NCBI RefSeq assembly: GCF_005491705.1
Contig: NZ_CP028092.1
Location: 1,984,001-2,048,000 of the forward strand
Length of the DNA: 64,000 nucleotides
From: Pontibacter sp. SGAir0037
GTDB taxonomy: Bacteria; Bacteroidota; Bacteroidia; Cytophagales; Hymenobacteraceae
Reading direction: 5' to 3'
Below, piece after piece: positions 36,001 to 42,938 of the stretch. Position 1 is the stretch's first letter; each line of letters begins with the position of its first letter. Both the position numbers and the translations under genes were made by a program. The notes beneath the pieces were generated by a model, which saw only the letters and a program-made list of their open reading frames with translations, searched no databases and was not told where the DNA came from.

Positions 36001-36119
36001 TAATTCAATAAGTCGTAACGCTCTTTTTCGATGCCTTCAAATCTAGTTCCGAATGCTGTTTTTACATAGCGTATAAAATTCTCTTTTATGGTTTCAAACG
36101 AACCAATTGGGTCTTTCAT
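30072..36119 (-). CDS. Giant DEAD/DEAH helicase with DUF1998-type C-terminus (DruE-like)
   Basis: The 2015-aa protein has Walker A (TSGTGSGKTES, about 117-127), a DELH box (LIIDELHLYRGTQGTEVAYLL region, about 365) and motif V/VI (VGVDIGSLQAVMLG and FNYQQRVGRAGRRGQAYSV). Several Cys clusters follow: CDNCG, CPSCG, CRSCG with CPNCG, and a C-terminal KCDDACYDCLKVFRN, the Cys signature of the MZB/DUF1998 part. Length and order fit DruE of Druantia systems better than the ~1300-aa DrmA of DISARM. It overlaps the genes on both sides by 4 bp. Codon use is strongly AT-rich. Role: ATP-driven translocation on DNA in anti-phage defence. Confidence 0.85.
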   Translation of the reverse strand: MKDPIGSFETIKENFIRYVKTAFGTRFEGIEKERYDLLNYDKVLYRKPWIEPLPDFVSSGKKINDLTAEDLGNALNEAETKTFKGLVNTGLIGNFPLHSHQAEMLKQALLGNNCIITSGTGSGKTESFLLPLFAQLSKELANWQAPNQKSARLNTWWQENDGLTPTQIVNSSNYTLSNVVRQRNHETRKAGLRALILYPMNALVEDQMSRLRKALDSDDTRNWLSENTNGNAIYFGRYNGSSPVAGELKKIKDDGTLAINTNKVNQLKQQLQQIEKDSNRVVQYILQTGKSGNEAKDLKSFFQRLDGAEMRSRFDMQVAPPDIMITNYSMLSIMLMRDIDKGIFDETKQWLEENPNNIFHLIIDELHLYRGTQGTEVAYLLKLVLTRLGLHSHHPQLRILASSASLEAGDEASKNFVCDFFGISHEHFKLKFKIIEGKNNPITAFPETGRKLPINPFKEIAEKFSEVKGNITDENFNSICESSATQLAATFNLPQDGNGISNLLSVITNPNFQLKERLFSPCQDYKAVCSTQANGDEDNRKYFAETIFEATENKENLENALRGLLIARAILDESEFKTIADKIPDDRKLPRFRFHYFFRNIEGIWASVKQEEIDEKYSDGERTVGTLYSTTRINSGEGNRVLELLYCDNCGTTLFGGSRLVTKNESGNNSFEMLPISPNIEGIPEKTPAKLVERRSYQEYAVFWPCGNQQFTPHDAAQGIPQNYWRQPTLNGANQNDFEANWIPASLNSISGDIDFSHTKSNNIPSQWVRGYYFTITNSTNRDIAFDIFNSDIIVETHKALPSVCPSCGINHQKRQQRFDKIKTSSIRGFRTGFAKTTQIFAKELMYQLPSNDDERKLIVFSDSREDAAQIANGIERNHFTDLMREILVNELHSNLMFRYQIVNALDNGDSTRQEELKKQSQAIFDEVEYLVENSNYAGSNTNRLKEKEIAISKLSEIRSLTLNVRSLVHITNTLDLAPLIKHFIRLGINPGGNDISLQTKLLNGNFVPWFELIDFSNFQWADGANQEYIDELKEGSFSGLALIFFGSLFYSFESSALGYVCINPELQIISDQARSIALAKDVFLQILNSTIRILGDKYKYNKVDNDNIPFNPPIIAYSNFPEQVKKYIRAVANRFSKQENEIGEAVYNTLTTSSLLRGDSGIQIENLFIKVARPTDSIWTSQRGRRSHLHFSGGICTHSVTALQQQADRICDDVWKKNYLSYNAIKQQRPPIRLHCEELTGQTDDQFERQRHFRNIILPDEGNRQVKTIDLLSVTTTLEVGVDIGSLQAVMLGNMPPQRFNYQQRVGRAGRRGQAYSVILTFCRGRSHDEFYFANPQRITGDAPPTPFLTMGQERIFKRLLAKEILRRAYVEREIDITSDEKSSVHGEFGSVDSWTVYKPEISNWITENRTAIEMTVDALLTPQLKAKRDEYVNWVADTTTPNGLVERTQSIITNEEIASNDISEKFAEGGILPMFGMPTTVRNLYHGINKRLEPLSIDRAQAMAIYEFAPGAQKTKDKAIHQVIGFTSDFINKRRNGSQIVTNVETNNQLPFSLNRWFVRCRSCGFFETYSEADKTNLESESHFDTCPNCGEDNSNKYQRPFMLKSPRAYRTNLSGGSDTKDDSEFLLSRPPIFAEKVDFTTPNVVNNASITISDNDVTWRINTNSDRFFIGKLYNTNNKFPFNQSGFWFNTQWLLNDFSGNTNDSNGHSMFVQQNATSIDEQIALASHKNTEIFRISPSTVPLELDLNMFFCEADLPHVKAQSNGVRSGYYSAAFLLQRILADKLDVDPTEIEIADISMKVLDDGTNRRIAEIILTDELQNGSGFVRYLYNNLENILSESINPSNANSYLGKIHSQTHQEKCDDACYDCLKVFRNMNYHSLLDWRLGFSMLRLMKDSTFVCGADGNFNFVELQNWLAFAMQLRNAFAQSFGFTYTAEINGLPIIKFGRNQRNVIMIIHPFWNLKNFSEANWLAEIYNEIKEHTDSNGGKISLFDTFNLHRRPGWCYERLVIR

Positions 36120-38959
36120 AATGTCGTGTTTATTGGTGTTTGACCTAACTTTAGTCTAAATAAATTATGAGTAAAAATACCAGTCACATTTTCATAAACT
36201 CTAAATTTCTTACCTTCAATTTCTATAAAGTCTGGTGCTTTTCCGCTCAAAAGCATTATAGCTTTTGCTAACAATCTGGGTAAGGGTGTTTCAATAGGAA
36301 TAGCGACTTTATTGCTTACACTGTCAAAAAGAATCACATCTTTACTAAAATACTTCAATGCTAAAAATTTCCCCCAATTCACATCGACTTTATAGCATTT
36401 GTTATCTTTCCAAAGTTTGAAATAATAAGTGTATTCGTTTAACTTGTACTTAAGTAAACAAAATGATCTATCAAAAGATAATGTTTCACTTTTGTCAAAA
36501 ACTAATGTTTCAGCATTGAAAATGTATCTTGCCCAATCGTAATCATTTTCATCAATCTCTTCTAATGTATTTTCGTAATCATTAATATTTGATGAAAAGT
36601 CCTGCAAAGCAATTTGTGGAAAATATTTAGATGTGAATTTTATATTTAATTCGTTCACAAATGCTATAATATTGTTTTCCCCATAAGAATCATTTGCTTG
36701 TTGAAAAGCTTTAATTGTAATCACATCAGGTAAAAGCAATATTTCGTTTGACAAAAATTGCTTTGTAATTTCTACTTGCAACTTGTGTTTTGATGCTGCC
36801 GTTATGATTTTTTCAATTAAGGCAGTATCTCTTGCACCAATCAGTAAAATCTTTCTTCCTTTATCTGCAGGTATAAAAATAAATTGCGGTGGATTTAAAA
36901 TAATATTTTTAGTTTCATAATCATAGTCAAGAATTCCGATGTAATCATAAAAATTCAATGACGCTCTTTTAAGTTTTGTAAGATTGTAGTTTGTATTTGC
37001 TTGATGTTCGGAAAATTCTTCTGAATAGAAAAATTCAAATGCTTTAAAAAAATCTTCAGTTGAAAGTTCGCTTTTCAAAGTAAGAAAATTGCAAAAATTA
37101 TTTCCGTTATGATTGTTAAATGTTGCATTTATAATATTTGTTTGGGTATCTAAAAATATAGATGTGAATAATGGGCCATAAGTTGAAAAATATCTTTGGC
37201 TTGATTTATTTGAATTAACAATGTTACTTCCTAAGCAAAACTGTTCAGCATCCTTTATAATATTTCGTCCAAATGAATCACGTTTCTGTAAGTTTAAGCC
37301 ATCAACTTTTATTGCTGTACTATTTGATGAAACAAGATTATATGCAAGTGCATTTCCTGAAAAAGTTTCGTCTTCAACTTTGATGTAAAAATCGGTATTT
37401 ATTGCTGTTTTTTCAGGCAACAACCAACGATTGTTAAGGGATGTTTTTTTAGAAAGATATATCTTTTCGTCTGTGTCTTTGTATTGCAAATACACATTTT
37501 CGTTTCCATCAGAATTTACAATTTCAACTTCCGGTAAAAAGTCATTTATATACGTTCTGAAATTTACTTTTAACCCGCCAACTAATTCAATTCGTTTTTC
37601 GGTGTAAAGTGTAAGAATTGAAATGTCAGTAAGTCCTTGTGTAGGACTCCGAAACCAAAACAGGGAATAGTTGTCAGGTAAACCTTCAAAATCTTCTTGC
37701 TTAAAATTTCCATTACCAAATGTTTTGCCCCATTCCTTGATTAATTCTTGTTTGTCGCTTTTGCAGAGCAAATACATTTGCTCTGTTTTTGAAAGTAAAT
37801 CAGTTTCAATCCAAAAATCATTACTCAATTTAAATCTTCCTGCACTTACAAATAACCTTATATCACGGTTTGGAAATTTCGCAATCCATTTGTTGAAATT
37901 GTCTTCAAGTTCAAGTGCTTCGTAAAATCCAAGGGGAAGAGTTTTAGACCAACCATTGATTTCATATAAGTTTTCGTAATTTTCAAATTTCAAATCTTCT
38001 GGATAATCATTTGAAGAATACATTCTGTAAGAGAACAAAATCACTTCATCATTTGTGTTTACTTTAAATTGAAGAAACAAAGGTGCAACCGTATAATTTC
38101 TTTTCTTTCTTGTTGCTGTTCCTTCTTCAATTTCTATATGTGTCTCGCCTGACCATTTTTTGTATAGACGTTGGATTGTTTGAATGATAGATTTTGATAA
38201 TTCATCATCTTTTTTCAAAAACTCTAGTGTGCTTTTGGGGATTAAGTCTGTTCGGCTGTTTTTAACTTTTTCTTGTAAAAATTTTTCATCATAAAAAGTA
38301 TTCGGCACTAAACCAATAGATTCAAACAATTCTGGCAAGCGGTTCAGTAATTTTGGTGGCAAAACACATTGCGAAAAAACTTTTCCAACATAAATCCAAT
38401 TGGCGTTTGAAAAGGGAATTACATTGAATAAACCTAATTCACCATTTTTTATGATATTAGCCCATTTTGACAAGTCTTCCCATAAACAATTTATTTGATT
38501 GTCACTAAAATCGGTTGTTCCGATGTTTTCGTTTATTTGATGACTTTGAAGGAATGAGTTAAGCCTGCCATAATAGTTGTTTGGTCTTAGGTTAGCGTTA
38601 TCAACATTTTCAACTAACGGAAGCACCATAAAAGTTAAATAGGAAATGTGTGGCGGAAATAATACAGGAATACCGTCTATTGTAGCAAACGTTCCATCGG
38701 CTTTCTTTATACCAACAAGTTTGTGCTTAGAATGAGCAAATTTTGCCTTTGCAATTATATTTCCGTTTGAACCAGGTACACCACGTTTTATGGCATTGAT
38801 AAAATCTGCCCAAATTTCATCTTCTGTTTCTATATCAAAATGTTGTCTAGCAATGTTTATTATGTCATTTTTTGTTAGATATAAATAAATGTCTTTCCCT
38901 GCGTTGGCAGGATTAAAAAAGTATGACGATATGATGTTGTTCCACTCTAAATACTTCAT
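36116..38959 (-). CDS. Large protein of unknown function, first gene of Druantia-like operon (possible DruF)
   Basis: The 947-aa protein is Asn/Lys/Ile/Phe-rich and has no signal peptide, membrane segment or motif that I recognise. It starts MKYLEWNNIISSYFFNPANA. It is the promoter-proximal gene and overlaps the helicase by ATGA, so its product is made with the helicase, probably as a partner. In Druantia types II and III a large uncharacterised protein (DruF or DruH) accompanies DruE. Which one this is, if either, cannot be settled by eye. The base composition matches the rest of the operon and differs from the chromosome. Confidence 0.7.
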   Translation of the reverse strand: MKYLEWNNIISSYFFNPANAGKDIYLYLTKNDIINIARQHFDIETEDEIWADFINAIKRGVPGSNGNIIAKAKFAHSKHKLVGIKKADGTFATIDGIPVLFPPHISYLTFMVLPLVENVDNANLRPNNYYGRLNSFLQSHQINENIGTTDFSDNQINCLWEDLSKWANIIKNGELGLFNVIPFSNANWIYVGKVFSQCVLPPKLLNRLPELFESIGLVPNTFYDEKFLQEKVKNSRTDLIPKSTLEFLKKDDELSKSIIQTIQRLYKKWSGETHIEIEEGTATRKKRNYTVAPLFLQFKVNTNDEVILFSYRMYSSNDYPEDLKFENYENLYEINGWSKTLPLGFYEALELEDNFNKWIAKFPNRDIRLFVSAGRFKLSNDFWIETDLLSKTEQMYLLCKSDKQELIKEWGKTFGNGNFKQEDFEGLPDNYSLFWFRSPTQGLTDISILTLYTEKRIELVGGLKVNFRTYINDFLPEVEIVNSDGNENVYLQYKDTDEKIYLSKKTSLNNRWLLPEKTAINTDFYIKVEDETFSGNALAYNLVSSNSTAIKVDGLNLQKRDSFGRNIIKDAEQFCLGSNIVNSNKSSQRYFSTYGPLFTSIFLDTQTNIINATFNNHNGNNFCNFLTLKSELSTEDFFKAFEFFYSEEFSEHQANTNYNLTKLKRASLNFYDYIGILDYDYETKNIILNPPQFIFIPADKGRKILLIGARDTALIEKIITAASKHKLQVEITKQFLSNEILLLPDVITIKAFQQANDSYGENNIIAFVNELNIKFTSKYFPQIALQDFSSNINDYENTLEEIDENDYDWARYIFNAETLVFDKSETLSFDRSFCLLKYKLNEYTYYFKLWKDNKCYKVDVNWGKFLALKYFSKDVILFDSVSNKVAIPIETPLPRLLAKAIMLLSGKAPDFIEIEGKKFRVYENVTGIFTHNLFRLKLGQTPINTTL

Positions 38960-39033
38960 TATATTTTTAATAGTACAGATTTAATTTGGCAAATAGGGTT
39001 GGTTAAAAATAGCTCTTTTGGTTTTGTGAAAGG

Positions 39034-39288
39034 TTAGCTTGTGTATCGAGCTAAACCAAGTGTGCCGTTTATGCGGCTGGCTAAAAGAAATTTTAAAAAA
39101 TGCGAAGTGTTGGCTTTTCCTATTCCTTTTATCACCTGTCCCAACAGCAAAACGCGATCAGCTTGTTTGTCTGTCCGTTTGATCGAAATGGTCTGTATGT
39201 TAAGTCCATTTTCAGTCATTGCCTTGCTATGTCTTCTGTCTTTTTTAACATTGATGCCAACTACAAGGCAGCAGGAGTGCCAACTCAC
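39034..39288 (-). other. Short unassigned frame between the operon and HTH genes, possible gene remnant
   Basis: The 84-codon leftward frame contains FLKFLLASRINGTLGLARYT and QADRVLLLGQVIKGIG, which look like real protein rather than random translation. I cannot assign a family. It may be the tail of a decayed integrase or transposase. A rightward frame overlaps it and is not better supported. Nothing else was recognised in 38960-39306. Confidence 0.2.
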
Positions 39289-39306
39289 ATTAGCTGCATT
39301 GTGTAT

Positions 39307-39960
39307 TCACTTTAGCGCTTTCACAAACACCTCCCGAGAGCTCTCATTCCTTCCCTTCACCAACCTAGGAGCTTTCCGTTTTCCGGTATAAAAGCCCAAA
39401 GCATCAGCAACAAAAGCTGGCTTTAAAGGAAATCCCAATTTTGCCACACAGTAGTTAAATACCTCCAACCCTGTCCGCGGTTCATCAAAATAACCACTAG
39501 CAAATAATTCATACACATACTCCTGCACTTGCTGCTTAGTGGCAGTACTTTCTAACGACAGTTTAAAGCCAGCAGGCTCTTCTTCAAAGTCCAGAAAATG
39601 TTCTTTGACATTGCCTCGTAAAAGTGAGATAGTATAACTTTTGTTACCAGAGGCAGAATTAAAGCTATGCTCGACCTGCACCTGGTAAAACGGCTCCTCA
39701 ATTCTGCCAAGCATCAGCTCCGAAAGCGGGCAACCAAAAATCAACCGCAGGTAGTTGGTCTCAGCAGCGTTGTACTTCTTGGTAGAGGTCGGATCTTCCA
39801 AATTCCTCACGTACAAAGGGTGGTAACCAAGCAGGAACGACAGCTCTCTGGCTGTGTAGCCCATTGCAAGCCTCTTCTGCCGCACACGGTAAGTTTTATC
39901 AAACTCTATGGAAGAAACGGGAAAAGTCGAAACCACTACTGTATATTTATGTTCTTTCAC
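39307..39960 (-). CDS. HTH (XRE-like) DNA-binding protein
   Basis: The 217-aa protein begins at a GTG and has an HTH near residues 25-75 (YRVRQKRLAMGYTARELSFL followed by GYHPLYVRNLEDP). The rest is a conserved-looking domain without a name known to me. It contains RLIFGCPLSELMLGRIEEPF and a C-terminal basic tail (GKRKAPRLVKGRNESSREVF). It lies 47 bp downstream of another XRE gene and upstream of the Druantia-like operon, all leftward. A regulatory role for the defence operon is inferred from position. Confidence 0.6.
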   Translation of the reverse strand: MKEHKYTVVVSTFPVSSIEFDKTYRVRQKRLAMGYTARELSFLLGYHPLYVRNLEDPTSTKKYNAAETNYLRLIFGCPLSELMLGRIEEPFYQVQVEHSFNSASGNKSYTISLLRGNVKEHFLDFEEEPAGFKLSLESTATKQQVQEYVYELFASGYFDEPRTGLEVFNYCVAKLGFPLKPAFVADALGFYTGKRKAPRLVKGRNESSREVFVKALK

Positions 39961-40007
39961 AGACTCTAATTAAAGCAATTTCATATTAATAAAAAAAAAC
40001 AAACTAT

Positions 40008-40538
40008 CTACACCTTCTGAAATTTTACAACGATTTGCTTCTTACCATTCTCCTCTATCTCTACCTCCATTCTCTTTAAAACTCCCGCTTCTACTTTTCG
40101 TGCCAGTATAGCCGTAAAGTCAGTTTCAGGTCTTGATTCTTTGTTTTCTCCGTTAATTAAAGCAGTAATTTGTTTAGCTGTCCTCGGAGTTTTAAGATAA
40201 TCTTCCTCTGCTTCAATTATAACATTTAACATTCCTGTTGGGCCCATTCCTTGAGGAAATTTATCCACGATCTTCTTTTGAGGAAAGTCGCTTAATACAT
40301 GTTCAGGATAAAAATCATGAATACTGCAATTGAGTATGTTAGCTATTATGTTCAGATGGTGATCAGTATATTTATGCGATGTTGTATCACTTTCAATTTT
40401 ACCAATCATCGACGTATCCTCAGAAGGACTAATTAATTTTGAAAGCTTCTTCTGAGAGATATCAGCCTCATTTCTGAGTGCCCTTACCCTATTTATAATG
40501 TATAAATCTGTCGGAGTGATTAGAACCTCTTTTCCCAT
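40008..40538 (-). CDS. XRE-family transcriptional regulator
   Basis: The 176-aa protein has an N-terminal helix-turn-helix: INRVRALRNEADISQKKLSK, then MIGKIESDTTSHKYTDHHL and IIANILNCSIHDFYPE. The C-terminal half has a second small helical domain (TAKQITALINGENKE and TAILARKVEAGVLKRME) ending in a basic beta hairpin (GKKQIVVKFQKV). It is the first gene of the leftward run that continues into the defence operon. The 220 bp upstream are AT-rich and may hold the promoter. Confidence 0.75.
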   Translation of the reverse strand: MGKEVLITPTDLYIINRVRALRNEADISQKKLSKLISPSEDTSMIGKIESDTTSHKYTDHHLNIIANILNCSIHDFYPEHVLSDFPQKKIVDKFPQGMGPTGMLNVIIEAEEDYLKTPRTAKQITALINGENKESRPETDFTAILARKVEAGVLKRMEVEIEENGKKQIVVKFQKV

Positions 40539-40755
40539 GCCTCAAGGAGCAGGGAAAAATACTTATACATAGGTTCCAAAAATTTTGAATTTATTAATCA
40601 ATTATATATATTAGCTGTTGAAATAATAAGATAGAATATAGAATAGATATTACGATTAGATATCCAAGCATCTGGATTCTGAATCTTGCGCTGAAAATGT
40701 AGGAACCTTTCTGTGAACGCAAGATGCAGGAGTTGATGCCCATTTACTATCTTTG

Positions 40756-40840
40756 CGATAGTGATGGGCCCGCTCTTGTATGTTGTTCACAGCCCTCCTA
40801 CAGGTTTCAGCATCATACGGAGTGGGTCCCATTACTATCG
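40756..40840. repeat. Imperfect long inverted repeat upstream of the SusCD-type operon
   Basis: CGATAGTGATGGGCCCGCTC at 40756-40775 pairs with the complement of 40820-40840 with one gap and few mismatches, leaving about 44 bases between the arms. It is 240 bp before the 107-aa gene. It may be a miniature element or a structured leader. The rest of the 40539-41077 gap is AT-rich promoter-like sequence near 40600 with no gene supported. Confidence 0.5.
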
Positions 40841-41077
40841 TTTCTTTAATGGCCCTTTCTTAAGATTCATTGTTCAGTGCGCTAAATAGTCAGAACAATG
40901 AACCAGTACCCCAGCTTCATCTACCAATTGATCATTAGTGCACCGGAGTAAGTTTATCTGGTGAGTAACTTCCTTTTGCTCTCTTTACCTCCTTTTCATC
41001 CAGTAGCTTCACTTCTGGCAAGCCCCACCACAGGCTTACCCGGAACCTTATTGCCTTTACTTAACCCATTACATCCC

Positions 41078-41401
41078 ATGGAAGTACCTGAAACCTTTAC
41101 CGCCCTGGAAGCGCCGCTTGCCCCCGAGCAGGTGCTGCAACGCTTCTGCGCCACTTACCCGTTGCAGGAAGCGCAGCGGGAGATCTGGAAGTGGTTCCTG
41201 CCCGTGCTCAAGGCCAGCATTTCTAACCCGGAACGTTCCGAGCGGCTCACCACCTTTTTTGATCACCTGGAGCGGATGCTGCACGCCCTCTACCGCCTGC
41301 ATGCCGATCCCGATGCCGCCGTACCCGAGCAGGAAACCATCACGGAACTGCCCGATACCTATTTCCGCCTCTGGGTGCTGCTTACCTCACCGCCGGAGTG
41401 A
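41078..41401 (+). CDS. Small protein of unknown function, first gene of SusCD-type operon
   Basis: The 107-aa protein starts at MEVPETFTALEAPLAPEQ; a 39-codon upstream extension is Pro/Leu-rich and unlike a coding start. It is acidic and helical with Trp/Phe-rich segments (REIWKWFLPVLKAS, FFDHLERMLHALYRL). It has no signal peptide or known motif. It lies 146 bp before the TlpA-like gene. Function unknown; it may act in the cytoplasm with the SusC/SusD-associated system. Confidence 0.55.
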   Translation: MEVPETFTALEAPLAPEQVLQRFCATYPLQEAQREIWKWFLPVLKASISNPERSERLTTFFDHLERMLHALYRLHADPDAAVPEQETITELPDTYFRLWVLLTSPPE

Positions 41402-41547
41402 AGACAAAATCCAACTACCCGTAGCCCCTCCTACTCGCTTGGGGCCAGTTTCTGAATGTCGTGCTACCTGATACACCTGATGCCTTACATGAAAATGCCT
41501 AACATCTAAAACCTAGCATCTAACTACTACCATTTAACCTCTAAAAA

Positions 41548-42921
41548 ATGAAACCACAAAAATGGCTTCCCGGGCAGCTATTGCCTATACTTTTCCTGTT
41601 AATGGCTTTGCTCCTGCAACTCCTGCCGGGCTTTTGGCTCACCGTTTGCCGGGCTCAAGGTAAGGTAGCCCAAGGGCTTGGTCCAGGCCAGCAGGTGCCG
41701 CAGCATCTTTCTTTGCAAATGGTCAACCACCCTACACCCACCGCCACGCTCTCCGACTTTAAAGGCAAACTGCTGCTGCTCGATTTCTGGGCTACCTGGT
41801 GCAGCTCGTCCAGGGCACCGCTTCCTTTACTGGATTCCCTGCAACATGCATACGGGGACCAGCTGCAGGTGCTACTGGTAAGCTATACCGCCGCCCGTGA
41901 CAACAAGGCCAGCGTCACCGCCTTTTTTGAGAAGTGGCGCAAACCCGACGGCTCCCGCTACCGCCTGCCTTCGGTGGTAGAAGATACCAGCCTGATCAGG
42001 CTCTTCCCGCACACCCCTATTCCGCACTTTGCCTGGGTAGCTCCCGATGGCACCGTGCAGGCTATTACCCGCTCCGAACAGGTAACGGCCCATAACATCA
42101 GCAGCGCGATAAGAGAAGGTATAATGCCGCCCACCCTGCGCCCGGACCTCGACCTGAGCCGCCCCCTGCTGACAAATGAAGCGATCCCGCCACAGGCCGC
42201 GCGCTACTACGCCACATTGCTGCAGGGCTCGGTAGACGATGGCCCTGCCAGGTTGCAGGTGCGCCAGAACGGTGACGCGGAAAGCGGCTTGGTGGCCGCC
42301 AACATGTCGCTGCTCGAGCTGTATACCACTGCCAAACGCAACCTGTACCCCGAGTTCGGCAGCAAAGGGCTGGTACTGGAACTTGTCGATTCGGCCCGCC
42401 TCTTTCCCACTAAATCCGGCCTTGCGGCAGCCGACTGGAAAGCCCGCCATACCTATACCTACGACCTGCTGTTGCCCGAGGGTACCTCCGAAAACCCGTA
42501 CCGTGTGCTGCTCGACGATCTGAACCGCTACTCCGGCTACCGGGCCACCCTGGAGCCACGTGAAACAGACTGCCTGCGGCTGGTGCGCAAAGGCCGGAAA
42601 GACAAACTGAAAAGCAAAGGAGGCGAACCGGAGAACAGGCTCTACAGCAAAACTGCGCCTTCCATGCAGCACATGCCGCTCTCTACGCTGGTAGCCCGCC
42701 TCAACAGCAACAATACGCTGCCCCTGCTGGTGGTGAACGAAACCGGGTATACCGACCTCGTGGACATTGAACTGAAAGCCGGCTTTACTGACCTGCCCGC
42801 GCTGCGGAAGGAATTGCGGGCCTATGGGCTGGACCTGGTGCCGGCCCGCCGCAAAGTGCCCCTGTTCGTGCTGCGGGAACTGCACACCTCCACCGATAAC
42901 AACTCACATCTAACTCCTTAA
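41548..42921 (+). CDS. TlpA-like exported protein with single-Cys active site and DUF3738-like C-terminus
   Basis: The 457-aa protein has a hydrophobic N-terminal segment (ILFLLMALLLQLLPGFWLTV) and a thioredoxin-fold domain (LSDFKGKLLLLDFWATWC). The active site is WCSSSR, so the second redox Cys is Ser. Such a site cannot cycle as an oxidoreductase, though it could form mixed disulfides. Residues from about 300 to the end resemble the DUF3738/TIGR03435 domain (MQHMPLSTLVARLNSN, TDLVDIELKAGF, GLDLVPARRKVPLFVLRE). It is the gene before susC, 17 bp away. Confidence 0.75.
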   Translation: MKPQKWLPGQLLPILFLLMALLLQLLPGFWLTVCRAQGKVAQGLGPGQQVPQHLSLQMVNHPTPTATLSDFKGKLLLLDFWATWCSSSRAPLPLLDSLQHAYGDQLQVLLVSYTAARDNKASVTAFFEKWRKPDGSRYRLPSVVEDTSLIRLFPHTPIPHFAWVAPDGTVQAITRSEQVTAHNISSAIREGIMPPTLRPDLDLSRPLLTNEAIPPQAARYYATLLQGSVDDGPARLQVRQNGDAESGLVAANMSLLELYTTAKRNLYPEFGSKGLVLELVDSARLFPTKSGLAAADWKARHTYTYDLLLPEGTSENPYRVLLDDLNRYSGYRATLEPRETDCLRLVRKGRKDKLKSKGGEPENRLYSKTAPSMQHMPLSTLVARLNSNNTLPLLVVNETGYTDLVDIELKAGFTDLPALRKELRAYGLDLVPARRKVPLFVLRELHTSTDNNSHLTP

Positions 42922-42938
42922 CCAAAACACATTACTTT

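Noticed and set aside
27882-38959. DISARM system
   Set aside because: DISARM has a separate DrmB with DUF1998 and a DrmC PLD protein; here a single 2015-aa helicase carries the DUF1998-type region and the nuclease is RecB-like. The PLD fragment at 25314 is a different family and not in the operon.
39041-39391. 116-aa rightward frame near the HTH genes
   Set aside because: Overlaps the HTH gene end and a better-looking leftward frame; no family resemblance.
41872-42885. 337-aa leftward open frame
   Set aside because: Shadow of the TlpA-like gene; no family signature and unfavourable codon pattern.
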